A DNA stretch of 64,000 bases from Albifimbria verrucaria (lineage: Eukaryota; Ascomycota; Sordariomycetes; Hypocreales; Stachybotryaceae). The notes beneath the pieces were generated by a model. The model made no database searches, was not told the origin of the DNA, and worked only from the letters and a program-made list of their open reading frames with translations. The stretch's first letter is position 1; every line of letters begins with the position of its first letter. Position numbers and translations under genes: made by a program. The stretch lies in assembly GCA_020081605.1 (NCBI GenBank), contig JAHREC010000011.1:1178001-1242000 (forward strand). Direction: 5' to 3'. This document shows, in pieces, positions 22,859 to 34,519 of this stretch.

Positions 22859-25151
22859 ATGGAAGCCCTCACTATATTCGGTGCTGTGACAGGCAGCATC
22901 TCCGCTGCTTCGGAGGTACTCAAGGCTTTGGACAAGGCTATCTCAACAGCATCGAAGTTCAAGGATGCCCCAGAACAGGCTGTTTCGACGTTGCGAGACG
23001 TCAAAATGATGCGAGCCAACATGGTGCGGTTCCAATCACTTCTCGACAAACAGGCCCATGCACACGACCGAGGCGTCCATATACCTCTTGACGATGCGCG
23101 AGATACGTTTACGGATTGTGTCACTTCACTTGACGAGCTGGAGAATCTGCTAAGGCCTCTCAGCGATCCGATGCTGCAACCCCTCGATTTGGTAGAAAGG
23201 CTGGAATGGGCGATGAAGGACAAGAGAATTGAAATATTGTCCAAGCGGCTACATGACGCACAGGCATCCCTTGGGCTGATGCTCACCATCTTGTCACAGT
23301 ATGATCTCATTTTCTAGCACTCTTCGATTACTCTCTGACTTTATGATTAATTTATCTGCAGCGAATCACTCATTGAAGTCCAAAGTGCACTGGCACATCT
23401 TCCAGAACTGACGCGCAAGATCGGTGTCAATGTCGCCCATTTGAATAGTCGAAGCAACAATTCAAGAGCTCTTAGCATCCTAAATCAGATCGCTAAAGAT
23501 GATGACGATAAATCTACCATCCGACCTTTATCGATTATTCAGTCGGCCTCTAGGGATGCTGCAAGTAACCGCCCTGACTCCATTCTGATCCCTCAAACAG
23601 TGCCCGAGGATGAGGAGCATGTTGGTAGCAACGACACTGGAGCTGCATTCACGGCTAGATTTGCATTTGAGGAAGCACTGATCGCATCGCGTGCTTACCG
23701 GCGGGCACCTGACTGGGACAAAGACGATGTCTCCTGCAGATCATCTCTGGCCAATGCCCGCGCTCTTTCTCTTCTGTCCAAGCTCTCTAGTCTAAGCTTA
23801 GGAGATATCTCTACTATCTCCTTCATCGCACTTCCTCTGGTTTGCACAGACATCTCTAACACTCAGCATTACCAATTCGGTGATCTAGTTAACTCGTTGA
23901 AGATTATTGTGTCGGGTGACACCCAGAGTAGCTCAGGAGTAACGCAGTCTACCGCATACCTAAGCGCAAACCATGCAATTGGCAGTATACCTTCACCTCC
24001 ACGCAGCCCAACAACACCTGTGCGAGAGGGAGTCACTCGAGTCTTTAAATCTTTAAGAAAAGTCCTGGGGCCAGACACAGTGGAGTTGAAGGCTAGTAGC
24101 AAGCCAATGCTTACCCCTTCCACGTCTCCCCAGTATCAACACCGCGCTCTCTATCGTCACAGTATAATCTAGAATTCGATCAAGGCAGCATACGGTCGCA
24201 GCACTCGGTCCCCACAATGACGGAACTCAGTACGTTACGTCTAGAGAGCAGTGAGATTCATTTGTTTCATGGTGCCGGAAATGTTCCATGTCGAGGCGCC
24301 ATCGACGAGGTCTATGATGAAATGCGAGATTGGCAGCTCGACTTAGGTGAGTTTTTCATGCCACAGTTGCATTTGTTGACTTGCATTTTAATTACTTTAA
24401 AGCTGCTTCTCGAGGGTTTTTAAGCCCATTTCGTTGTCGTAGATGCAGACGATCACTAGAGACTATTGTTCAGAAAAGGGAACCGGGATGGTGTGACGTG
24501 GAATTCTGGTGTGGTTCGTCAGGATGCATAGATGATCATCCCGAACTGACTCCATGCAAATCCTATCACCATATTCGAAGCCTTGGTCTACCAACTGATA
24601 GTTTCTTTGGGTGTCGAATTGCTTCGGATCAGGAGCTTAAATGTGCTCGCTGCTTTAATTGCTGTCCGGATTGCTACAGCAAGCCCATTGTAGTAGTGGA
24701 AATGATGGACGATGCGGCAGCAAACCTCTACAGACATCAGCACATTCTTTTGGCAGCACAGAGACAGCTGTTTGAGGCCTCCAAAGAGCACAAGGACACT
24801 GAGACTATGGAGAAAAATCTGAAATATTACATATCGCAGGCCGATATACGACTTGAGATCATTCAACCATCACTCCCCAAGCGTGCAAGAGATATCCTGG
24901 AGGAGCGGCAGAGGAATCTTACATGGCGAAAGAACCAATTTCCGATGTGGAAAGAAATGCTTGGTCCTCGATACAATGGTTCATTCACTTCGCTTCCGTA
25001 CATTCGTAAGATGCAGGAAATGATGGAGGACTTGGACGATCGTCTTGAGCGATCAACGATCCAAAATGAGGATTACGTCCCTGCAGCTCCAGACATGAGC
25101 AAACGCCCTGAACTAGCAGCACTGACTGGGCGTCTAACGGATCATACCTAA
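22859..25151 (+). CDS. PigL_N-like helical protein with Cys-rich C-terminal half
   Basis: The start at 22859 opens MEALTIFGAVTGSISAASEV, characteristic of the fungal PigL_N/NACHT-associated N-terminal helical domain (PF17111-like), with the following LDKAISTASKFKDAPEQAVS and ELENLLRPL. This domain often heads fungal STAND proteins, but no NTPase follows here. Exon 1 ends at 23298, exon 2 is 23362-24346, exon 3 is 24403-25151; introns are GT-AG. One C is missing in a CCCC run near 24133 (TSP then VSTPRSLSSQYNLEFD). The C-terminal half is Cys-rich with paired cysteines (FRCRRCRRSL; GSSGC; LKCARCFNCCPDCYSKP), a probable zinc-ribbon-like module. It ends in a charged helical tail (YYISQADIRLEIIQPSLPKR). 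The function is unknown; a link to heterokaryon or stress recognition is only suggested by the N-terminus. Confidence 0.68.
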
Positions 25152-25464
25152 GGATAGCGCCATGGCGGGCCTGGCCCAATAAGTTGAGGTTTTGGACTTG
25201 ATACCCTGAGGCCTCTTCAAAAGTTCAACATACAGGCCAGGAAAACATGTATAATAAGTCATAGATACTGGAGATTATGTATCTAGTTGCTATCAGAGCT
25301 TGGATACAGGTGTCCAAGTGGAGGGTCTTGCTGCGGATCAAGGCAGCATGTGTATTAACTGTAAGTATGTGGAAAGTATGTAATTTTAGAACTAGTATCT
25401 TATCAAACTATGCAATGCGCTGTTGATGATCAAGCAATAACGCTAGGGCAGTATCTAGCCTTCG
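25152..25464. other. Convergent intergenic spacer
   Basis: 313 bases between two convergent genes. Only 3' ends are expected. No feature seen. Confidence 0.45.
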
Positions 25465-26814
25465 CTATCTCCCTGACCCAACTAGACTGCCATACTTGAG
25501 AGAGTTCAGGGTTGCAGCAAACTGGTCCTTTGCTGGCGACACCGTCACAATCATGGCGTGACTTCCCGCTTCACCGCTTGTAAAATGGTCGCGCAAGACC
25601 ATCGTGAGTGGTGAAGACCGGAAGGGTATGCGGGCCTGATTCGTTGACCATGCCCTCATTACTTCTTTTAAAGCCAGTAGGTCGGTATTGATTTGGCGTC
25701 CTTCTTGACGTTCTTGAGGCGTTTGCTTCGGCAGTTGGGGCTGTGATGTTTTGTCCTGCTGATACTCTGCTCCTGCGAGGTCGACGAAGACCATCTTGCC
25801 TCCCAGTCCTTTTGATGCACTGGCTTTGAGAAGATTTTCAATCACTTCTTCAGCGCCAGCAACCTTGGCCTGGAACGCTGCTCTTTCTGCTTCGGCCTGG
25901 TCAATTCGTTCCTGGTTGATCTGGTAATCAGGGTTAGGAACATATCGGCCGTCCTCTGTGCGAACAACGGATCTTCCTTGCTCCTCCACGCTGATATCAT
26001 CTGCTAGTTTTCCCACAGGCACTAGTTCAGATTGTCGCTGGATTAAAACATCCCTGGCTTCCACTAGTTTCTCATTTATGACCTCAATCTCTAGAATTGC
26101 ATGAGTTCTGGAGCTTTGATCGTGGATGCTCGATGATCCAACAGCTCTGTGGCCAAGAGCTGAGATGAGTTGTTGTTTAAATTCTTCAAATGCCCAACAG
26201 GACTTTTTGACGATTGGCCTGACTCTGACCTTGCCTCCCTCGAGGATCTCGGTTGGGCCACGAATATGTGTCTTGCCATCGTAGCCCTCTCGAATGTGAC
26301 ATTCTATGCGGTTATTGAGGAGATCAAACGCAGAATTCTTCCGCATCTCGAACAAGCTAAATCCGATACCTAGCTTGTCCGTTACACCAGTCTCATTCAG
26401 GACATGGAGTTCCTTGAAGAGTTGTTGCGCAGCCGCTAAGCACAGACCTAGTCTGTCCGGCTTGTCATAGTCATACCCGATAATGGTGTGCGTCTTGCCG
26501 CTGCCGGAATGACCATAAGCAAAAACCCCACAGCTACTGCCTTTCATGACTTTCGGCACCGCTACGGACACCACCCTGTCGTAGACGGCGGCATTGTCAT
26601 CATCTGGACCCAGGACAGCGTCGAATGCTAATCCGCTTGACCAGGAGGACGGCTTTGCTGAGGGGTTTGGGTTTGTGACAGTGATAGCCGATAAAGAAGA
26701 TCCACCTGAGCTATTGTTGTATGTAATTTGTCCTGAAGAGGCTTCGAATTGAGTAGGTGGGCGCCATCGGGCATAGACGTTGATGGGTCTTTTGTTGGTA
26801 GGGATCTTGGACAT
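25465..26814 (-). CDS. Stand-alone kinesin-like motor domain protein with large internal insert
   Basis: An intact 449-residue ORF without introns. Motor motifs appear in order: PINVYARWRP (residues 10-19); P-loop AYGHSGSGKTHT (99-110); switch I SSRTHA (234-239); switch II DLAGAE (345-350); NTDLLALKEVMRAW (376-389); and PFRSSPLTMVLRDHF (397-411), then TVSPAKDQFAATLNSLKYGS. The KEVMRAW and PFRSSPLT-VLRD blocks are closest to kinesin-13-type motors. Two things are unusual. The protein stops right after the motor, with no neck, coiled-coil stalk or cargo tail. And about 105 residues lie between switch I and switch II where conventional kinesins have about 25-30; the insert is charged and helical (INQERIDQAEAERAAFQAKV). 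Catalytic residues look intact, so ATPase activity is plausible. Its role may be microtubule depolymerisation or something derived. It is convergent with the PigL_N-like gene. Confidence 0.9.
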   Translation of the reverse strand: MSKIPTNKRPINVYARWRPPTQFEASSGQITYNNSSGGSSLSAITVTNPNPSAKPSSWSSGLAFDAVLGPDDDNAAVYDRVVSVAVPKVMKGSSCGVFAYGHSGSGKTHTIIGYDYDKPDRLGLCLAAAQQLFKELHVLNETGVTDKLGIGFSLFEMRKNSAFDLLNNRIECHIREGYDGKTHIRGPTEILEGGKVRVRPIVKKSCWAFEEFKQQLISALGHRAVGSSSIHDQSSRTHAILEIEVINEKLVEARDVLIQRQSELVPVGKLADDISVEEQGRSVVRTEDGRYVPNPDYQINQERIDQAEAERAAFQAKVAGAEEVIENLLKASASKGLGGKMVFVDLAGAEYQQDKTSQPQLPKQTPQERQEGRQINTDLLALKEVMRAWSTNQARIPFRSSPLTMVLRDHFTSGEAGSHAMIVTVSPAKDQFAATLNSLKYGSLVGSGR

Positions 26815-27508
26815 GCTGACGTGACAGCGCCTGGTTTTTATCTAGTACCGGTACACAAATTAAGAGATAATACGAGAATAATGGAGGCAATGGCAGAACA
26901 TTTAGAACGCGGTTTATAAAAGTGATTGTTATTGAGTTAATGCTGGAGCCTAAGTTGAGGAGCTGAAAGTCCAAAAGCTGAAGCCTGTCACACCAGCAAC
27001 AACGCTAATGTAGGCAACCTTTTTTCCGTTTCTACAAGCGAAATCAGTAGAATTCGACAACAGAACCAGTTGTTTGCTTGCCGTATCGCATAAATTTGGT
27101 AGCATTAAATTGTTCTCGGGTAATATTTATGGCTATTTATGAGAAATATTCGTCTGGTCGGATAAGTCGGATAACCCATTTCGAAACCTCGAGCTTGCTT
27201 GGTCTGGGTCACGTACCCTATACACCCCCAAGCTGTGATCTGACCATCTGCAAGCCATGCTGTGCTGAGACTACAGACACCTGGCAGTCACTGGGAAGTA
27301 TTTTTATAATCTGTAGTCTCTACCTAATTTTGCACAATGCGTGCAATTATGTACTCGGTGACTTGGATCCTCAGCGGTCGACTACAAGCACGTGACGTGG
27401 CTCTTTACATGCCATACACTGCAATGTTGTGATGCAGCTGTCAACAAACCACAAACCTCCCTCCCGCAACAACATCTTCACGATATTCAACCGTCCCGAG
27501 AGTGTTCA
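26815..27508. other. Intergenic region upstream of kinesin and exonuclease genes
   Basis: Divergent promoter space. A 105-codon plus-strand ORF at 27078 shows no protein-like composition. Nothing else seen. Confidence 0.4.
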
Positions 27509-28742
27509 AATGGATGCCCCAGGAAGCCGATACCACAATCGCCAGCTTACATCAAACAGCTGCATGCGCTGGTGCACGACGAGGATACCCTCTGGCGGGC
27601 TGGCTACGTTGTTGAACAGCTCTCGCCTAAAGACATAGCACGCAAGAGGCGATGTCAGAGATGCCATCGTGGTAAGTGGCGGCACCAGATCCAACAAAGG
27701 GCACAGATGCTAATTTGTTAGCTTTGAAAGGAAGATCACCCCCAGGCGGCGCCGGTAATCACCCCAGCGCCACTGCTTATTGATGTTGGAGACGAAGGAA
27801 CTGTAAACACGGCCGCGTCGGGCAAAACAGAGACATCTAAGCAGCCCCAGGGTGTTTGCAAGTTCCACCCAGGCACATATTCACAGCGGGTAAGACGCCT
27901 TGTCGCAGTCTTGAAGGATTAACCTGAGGCTGACAACCGTTAGGCATGGTCGTGCTGCAAAAAGCCGCTCTTCACAAAACCCTGCCACGGCGAGGCACAA
28001 CATGAGCCACGACAATACGCTGCTGGAGAGCTGGAGAATGACTGGAGGTACTACACCACCCCCAAAGTCGCGCCAAAACCGACCTTCCCAATCGCTGTGG
28101 CTATTGACTGCGAAATGGGTACGGCAGAGTCTGGCGAGTCAGAGTTGATTCGCGTGTCCGTGGTTGACTATTTCACTGGAACCGTGCTTCTCGACCGTCT
28201 GGTCTATCCTAGCGTCAAGATGACACATTTCAACACCGTCTTCACAGGAGTGACCAGGAAAGCCATGGAGGATGCGCGACGTAAGAAGACGTGCCTGTTC
28301 GGTCGCAACAAGGCGCGAAAGGCTGTTTATGAACTGATAGGGCCGGAAACCATCGTCATCGGCCATGGCGGCCATGGCGACTTTATTTCCTGAGGTGGAT
28401 CCATCCACTAGTCATTGACACGTTGATTCTAGAGCAGAACAAGAGGATAGACGAGGAAATCGCGACCGAAATGGCCAAGGCTGCACGCATTGAGGAGGAA
28501 CCAAGGAGCCCTCGGATGGTGGTGAGGAGCCTGAAGAGGCTACAAAGCCGGTGCAGAAGGGTGGCTTGTCGCTGAAGGCTTTGGCTCGCACGAGGCTCAA
28601 CCGGGAGATTCAGGTAAAGGGCAAAGGCCATGACAGCACCGAAGACGCCCTTGCTACGCGAGACATCCTCCATTGGCATATCGAGCAGACAATGCGCTCG
28701 ATGGATGAGACAGCAACAACATCCGCTCGACCGCTCGTGTGA
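27509..28742 (+). CDS. DEDDh RNA exonuclease (REX3/REX-family-like), frameshifted
   Basis: A predicted 3'-5' RNA exonuclease of the REX family, which trims structured RNAs such as RNase MRP RNA, snRNA or rRNA precursors. The N-terminal part has a Cys pair (KRRCQRCHR) and a later CCKKPLF/GEAQHEP segment, as in REX3-type proteins. The catalytic exonuclease domain follows: AIDCEMGTAESGESELIRVS supplies the first D and E, VIGHGGHGDFI the second D, and GHDSTEDALATRD the H and last D. Introns are supported at 27672-27721 and 27890-27943. One-base losses occur at about 27742 (C5 run), 28392 (between GDFIS and LRWIHPLVIDTLILEQ) and about 28497. The start is uncertain: the ATG at 27509 is one base out of frame with SPAYIKQLHALVHDED, so it needs another correction or a further 5' start. 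Exonuclease identity is firm; the exact paralogue is not. Confidence 0.83.
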
Positions 28743-29508
28743 GAATTGGCGCTTGCTGGCCTCGTTACTTTCCTCGCCTCAAATCGCTAAATGTCCAGCT
28801 TGCTTCTTGCGCAAGAAATTGCGCCACCTCACGTCTTTTCGCGCGCCAGCGCTAGCTACAGTAGCTAGCCAGCTCGCGTATAACTTTGCTTCACCTTAGC
28901 TACCGTCCACGAATGAAATCAGATTATCCAGGTTGCACCTCATTGTTAGCATGAGAAATGCTCATTTCTGCATTGCCTCATGGCAAAACCGTGCCGGACC
29001 CACCAGAGATACCGTTGGAGATGGAGAGAGGTAAATGCGGAGGGTTTCACCTCCGTGAACCTGAAGGTAGCCAAGAGGCATGAGAAACAAGCTCAAATAG
29101 CTTTACCTGCAGCCAAAGACGTCACAAAGCCTGCCAAGCCCGTCCTAGGACCCGATTCCACCAAACCGGGCCCGGGCTCCCGGGGTGGAGCTATTGTTTC
29201 GAACCGTCTTGAAGCACGTTTCAACCATGACCCGGCGTCGTGATTCGCTGCGCAGTGCCCGTGCGCTCCCGAGCCGCCTGCTTCTGTTTCTCTCGCACGG
29301 CAGTTTGGGCACTTGGCAAGGGCCTTGTGTGCGAGAATGGTTTCGACTCCTCCGGGCCATCATCGTGATGCCGCTGAAGTATAAAGTCGGCTGGTGACCT
29401 TGTCCAAGTTAGAACTCCTCTTGTTGTGGCAGAGGCATCTTTTTAATACAACCTTCCTCCTTAATTTTAGTTCTATTTGTCGAGCCGGACTCCGACCCAT
29501 TAATCAAT
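28743..29508. other. Intergenic region upstream of the fasciclin gene
   Basis: G+C-rich ORFs at 28980-29400 lack family signatures. I see no gene; likely the promoter and leader of the fasciclin gene. Confidence 0.4.
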
Positions 29509-30728
29509 ATGCATTTCGCTACTGCTCTGTCCTCTCTCGCCCTGGCGGCGGGTGTCGGTGCCCAGACGCTGACACAAGTCATCACCCAGAATGCCGCCCA
29601 GCTGAGCAGCCTCGCCAGTAGGTACATCGCAATTCTGCGGGTTTCTTCGCTAACAATGTCCAGACTTGGTGAACATGGTCCCCGGTGCCGCTCAGAACTT
29701 GGACAAGGTCCAGAACGTCACCATCCTGGCCCCCAACAACGATGCCATCACGGCTTTCCTCGCTCAGAACCCCAACGCCGCCCGCGACCAGAACGCCGTC
29801 AGCGGAGTACTGAGCTACCACGTCGTGCGCGGTGTTTGGGGCTCCGATGCTTTCATGGACATGCCCATGTTCGCCGAGACCATGCTGGGATTGCCCTGGG
29901 CTAACCTGACTTCCGGTCAGAAGGTCGAGCTCGTCAAGATGAACAACAAGGCTATGATCCTGTCCGGTTTCAAGCAGCCCAGCACCGTCATCATGGCCGA
30001 CATCAAGTTCGACGGTGGTGTCATCCACGTCATCGACACTGTCCTGACTGTTCCCGAGACGCCCTCGTCCACCGCCCTGAACACCGGCCTCACCGCACTG
30101 GCCGGTGCTGTTATGCAGGCTGGTCTGATGCAGGCTGTTGATATGTGGCGCGATGTTACCATCTTCGCCCCCAACAACGCTGCCTTTGGCGCCGTCGCAT
30201 CAGTTGTACGCAACGCCTCACCCCAGGACCTGACCAGCGTGCTGGCATACCACGTTGTGCCTTCAGTGCAGTTCAGCACCGCCCTTGCCATGGGCGGCAA
30301 CATGATGGTGAAGACTCTCGGCGGCCAGAACATTGCCGTGTCAGTTGTCAACGGTGCCGTCTTCGTCAACTCGGCCAAGGTTGTTCTCGCCGATGTTATT
30401 ACCTCCAACGGTGTCGTCCATGTTATCGACAAGTAAGACCCTTGTGCCGAATTAAAATGCAAAGAATAGCTACTAACAATATTATAGCGTCCTGAACCCT
30501 GCCAACCCAACTGCCACCCCTGACCCATCCAAGACCACTGGCACCCCGGCGTTCGCTGGAGCCCAGGGCTCTAGCGATATCCCATTCACGTCCGGCGTCA
30601 TGCCGACGGCGACCAAGATTCCCGCTGGCGCCCGCCCCGAGTCCCTGACCGGCGCTGGGTCCTTCAACACTATGCCCCTCGCCATGATGCTGGGAGGTGT
30701 TGCCATGGGCATGTTTGTCTATTTCTAA
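29509..30728 (+). CDS. GPI-anchored protein with two fasciclin (FAS1) domains
   Basis: A cell-surface adhesion protein of 372 residues, intact. Exons are 29509-29617, 29664-30432 and 30488-30728. The first intron carries a GCTAAC branch site, and the exons sum to whole codons. Signal peptide: MHFATALSSLALAAGVGAQT. FAS1 domain 1 spans about residues 20-175, with H1-type VTILAPNNDAITAF, LSYHVVRGVW and the H2 end GGVIHVIDTVLTVP. FAS1 domain 2 spans about 180-310, with VTIFAPNNAAFGAV, LAYHVVPSVQFST and the end NGVVHVIDNVL. A Pro/Thr/Ser-rich stretch (NPTATPDPSKTTGTPAFAGA) leads to a C-terminal hydrophobic tail (MPLAMMLGGVAMGMFVYF), the arrangement for GPI attachment. Strong codon bias toward C/G in third positions suggests a well-expressed gene. 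Fungal FAS1 proteins act in adhesion and cell-wall organisation; the partner is not predictable. Confidence 0.95.
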
Positions 30729-31138
30729 GTGTGACTGCGGGTCAGTATAATAAGTGGAGGAGGGGTATGTGGTTATAAGCACACGAGGACGATAAAGTCG
30801 GGTGACGGCCGTATTAATCACGAGATACTCCCTTTAGAAAAATAATTCTTATTGTTCTGTGAACACAGATGCCGCCATCAGAGTTATCAGATGAAGATAC
30901 TCACTAGATGTGACGTTGTATTGGCTAAGGCCCCGGCCAATGTGGTGGGAGTATGCTCGATATGTCGCACCTATTTGCATGTGTATAATGTCAGCAGTCA
31001 ATATGCAAAAATAGAACACAATGATCATCGGCTGGAGGGGTTGGTCCCTAACCGCCAGCCTTATCCTCAACTAGGCTACATGCCGCCACCGTCTTCTCCT
31101 TCCTTCACACCTAGTTCTACCGTCGAATTATCTTCACG
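30729..31138. other. Intergenic region
   Basis: About 410 bases between two plus-strand genes. No feature beyond expected terminator and promoter space. Confidence 0.45.
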
Positions 31139-34094
31139 ATGGACTCGAAATACTTGGGACAGCGGGAATATGAGCATCGGCCGAAAATGAAAAACACAAA
31201 ACGGCATCGCAGAGACGAAGTGCGCACAAAGGATCGATGTGTATCAACTGAAGAGTCGGATAGTAAATTGAACGATTTGGGCATCAGCGATAGTGACGAA
31301 CAAGGAATTGATCGCACCGGTGGTGAGGACGAAGGTAATTTGGCATTGCCTTACTTACATACTCCATATGACTCATTATTATATAGCAGAGGAACCGGGT
31401 CACCCTGGGAGAACTCGTAGGTCGTACCGACCCATTACCACAATTGACTGGAGAGGCGAGATCTGCCAATTCTTGAACCTCCCTTCGAGTCCACAAATAA
31501 GGCGATCCTGGTTGCTTTGGGGAGGCTTCTAAGAAGCTCCAGGAAGTAGACCGCCTCAAGTCTCTGGAGCTTGCCAAGCAAGGCCCCCTCGGTATCAAAT
31601 ACTTCACTCGATTCATTGCCTGTCCCGGAGATCAAGGATATTATATCTTAGTGAGCCCTGGGTGGAAGAGTATGGCCCTCACAACGCGCACCTTATGGGC
31701 AAAAGCCCAATCCACAATCTCGAGCTTTACCTGGAGCGAAATAAAGACGTCAAGTTCCTCGTGTTTCGCGAGTACAAATGCTGCGGCAGGCCACCGCCAG
31801 ACAACAACTCGAAAGATGATGACCTTGGTTTGCAAGCTTCCGCTTTTATGTCGCGAGAGAATATTACACACCTATGCGCAGACTTGCGATTGGCCTTGTC
31901 CATGATCGCAGAGAAGGCCCTGCAAGGAGCTGGCCACCCAGATTTTGACAAGCAAGAGTACGGCAGCGAGGCAATTTCTTACCCATATCTCTGGTGGTAT
32001 CATCGTCGAGGTAGCATTGAGCTCGCCAAAGTCGAGTTGGACACAGGGCTCCGAAAATACATAGATCTTTTGAAAGATTATCTTAAAACCCGCTTTAAAA
32101 AGGAATGGGAGGCGGTTCGCAAGTTGACGTCCAGGAAGAAAATGATGAAAGAATATTTACAATACCTTTTGTGAGTCTCCTTCAACTGAATCAATATAAA
32201 AAATTCTTACATTTGCACGCAAATAGATCCCTGGCCAAATAATCATCTCCCATACGAAAGGTAAAGCATCCACTGGCGTAGAAGCATTCAGCGCATCCAG
32301 CATATTGGAAGAATCTCCCTTGTCCTCGCTGGAGCATCTGGGGGCCATCGGTGCGATCCATTGGGATTTTGACGGCACATTTGAACATCGCCATATCGAA
32401 CTCTCCATCTCCATGCTTACTTCGACGTCTGATGATAGAGAGTTTGACATAACTGACCTATCTAGTTACCCAATGGAGTTCGCCAGTCGTGAAATCATTG
32501 AGTCATTACGCCAGCGAGGTCGAATGTTTTGGAAGTGCCGCTATAGAAATTACGTTCAATACGCTGGGACCATGGACGATGGGATGCAAGTATCAGTATG
32601 TATGCGTCTCTTTGACTTGAGGAGACGAACTAACCACGAGTAGGCCGACTCTCGATTCATGATTGACATGATCACATATAAGCAGATGCATCCAGAGGCT
32701 CGAAGAAGCGAAGAAAACTGTAGTAGAATATTAGAGCCTACAGTGATGTCTCAAGATGACCCGGATCTCGGGGATGACTTCTTCATGTGCCTTCCATCAA
32801 CAATACGCGGGTTTAATATGCGAACGAAGCATTGGGGTGAGATAACAACCTCTCTGCTGTGCCAAAAGACCCCAGTCTGACAAGTCTGTTATCAAGAAAT
32901 GCTGGAAGTCGACCGCATTAGGGATGTAGTCTGGAATACAGAAGCCTTCAACTCTTTGGTCATTGACCCTACAGCAAAGACACTAGTTCAGGCTGTCGTC
33001 ACCAACCAGATACACTCCCAAGATGGAACAGATCTTATACAAGGCAAGGGAAACGGCCTGTTCATACTTCTTCATGGGTATGGGTGGCTCTCCAGACGTG
33101 CTGAGACACTTTTGACTAACATAGAGTAGTGGTCCGGGTACTGGCAAAACACTCACCGCTGAGAGGTTCGGTTTTTCGTCAAAATTTGCTCGGTTCATAC
33201 TCTAATTGTTCCACAGTGTGGCGGAAATCGCAAAGAAGCCGTTGTACAGAGTTACTTGTGGTGATATTGGGACTAGGGCAGAAGATGTTGAGAAGGTGTT
33301 TAGCTTCGTTTATCATTGTAGCCGCACAGACTTATACTTGGCAGTATCTTGACATTGTTTTACTTCTCGGGAAAACATGGGATTGCGGTAAGCTGATGGC
33401 CAGGATGATTTCGAACTGCCAAGCTAACTATGTCTAAAGTCGTTCTATTGGACGAAGCCGATGTCTTCCTGGAACAGCGTTCTCTTCTAAATCTGGAGAG
33501 AAACGCCCTTGTGTCAGGTTCGTATCAATCCATAGCCAAAGACCTGCTGATTGACGGGCTACGTAGTTTTCCTCCGAGCATTGGAGTACTACGACGGTAA
33601 GAACTCAAATTTGGTACAAGCTAGATCTCAGTCGTTCTGCTGACACTGATCATGGAGGCATCCTCATCTTGACGAGCAATCGAGTTGGTATTTTTGATGA
33701 AGCCTTCAAATCACGAGTGCAACTCAATCTGCGATACAGAAACCTCAGCAGGGACCAACGACGCAAAATATGGGAGAATTTTATTACCCGAATAGAACAA
33801 ATCGAGCAAGAGAAGAAAGGCCTGCCTTTAGAAAAACAGTTACCTGGCTTCGGCATCAATGCAGCTGACATTAAGCAGCATCTCGACGAGTTGGCGGGCC
33901 CTCAATTGAACGGTAGGGAGATACGTAACGCCATATCCACAGCCCGGCAGCTCTCCATGTTCTATCGTGAGCCATTGCAGTTCAAACACCTAGAAGGAGT
34001 GATTGGAGAGGCACAGAAGTTTGACGACTACTTGCTGGAGCTCCGTGACGGGATTACAGCGGACGAAATACAGAGAGACAAGCAAGAGCGATAA
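31139..34094 (+). CDS. Fungal AAA+ ATPase with long N-terminal region (DUF7025-type layout), multi-intron
   Basis: A large AAA+ family ATPase. The start at 31139 gives a charged N-terminus (MDSKYLGQREYEHRPKMKNT). The mid region reads EYGPHNAHLMGKSPIHNLEL, the ALSMIAEKAL/YPYLWWYHRRGSIEL helices, then an IPGQIIISHTKGKAS beta module followed by a WDFDGTFEHRHIEL segment, as in fungal DUF7025-AAA proteins. The ATPase core has Walker A GGPGTGKTLTAE, split by an intron at 33078-33129. KKPLYRVTCGDIGTRAEDVE, Walker B VVLLDEADVFLEQR and sensor-1 ILTSNRVGIFDEAFKSRVQL follow. Splicing at four or more further GT-AG introns (about 33163, 33288, 33412, 33520 and 33597) restores the family frame exactly, which confirms the exon model. 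One-base losses are likely near 31523 (GGGG), 31653 and 32168 (TTTT). Members of this group are usually cytosolic or mitochondrial-surface and their substrates are unknown. Confidence 0.85.
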
Positions 34095-34519
34095 CATGAG
34101 GTTTAATTTTATATAGGCATGATCTCCTAAGATGTTTCTAGTCGATGTTTTGTTTCAGTTTCATGCCAAGTAGTAAGCATAGCTGCGTTTTCAGTTCATG
34201 CAAAATGACATTGCTCACCAATTATGCTCACTACAGTGCATTCTGCGAACGCTGCTATTCAGATTTAGGCCGTTAGTATAGGTAGTGCCTGCACCTAATT
34301 AAGTAAAAGTCTTGCTTGCTGGGTATTCTATTCCGATAAGTTTTATCATTCACCGACCGGGCTGTATCTTTGTTTGACAATGCCAGGTCCAGGAATAGTG
34401 ACTTATGAACAAGTCATTCCTAGAATAAGCCTGCAGGAGGTCCTACAGAGCGTCTTGACTGAGGTAACTTTATGTATAGAGACACATGGCAGGCATGCTT
34501 AGGAAAATTCCAAAGGCTT
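34095..34519. other. Convergent intergenic spacer
   Basis: A+T-rich 3' flanks of two convergent genes. No feature seen. Confidence 0.45.

Noticed and set aside
28980..29400. Plus-strand ORFs before the fasciclin gene as a small gene
   Set aside because: The products are Arg/Lys/Pro-rich without motif, overlap in several frames and lack exon structure.
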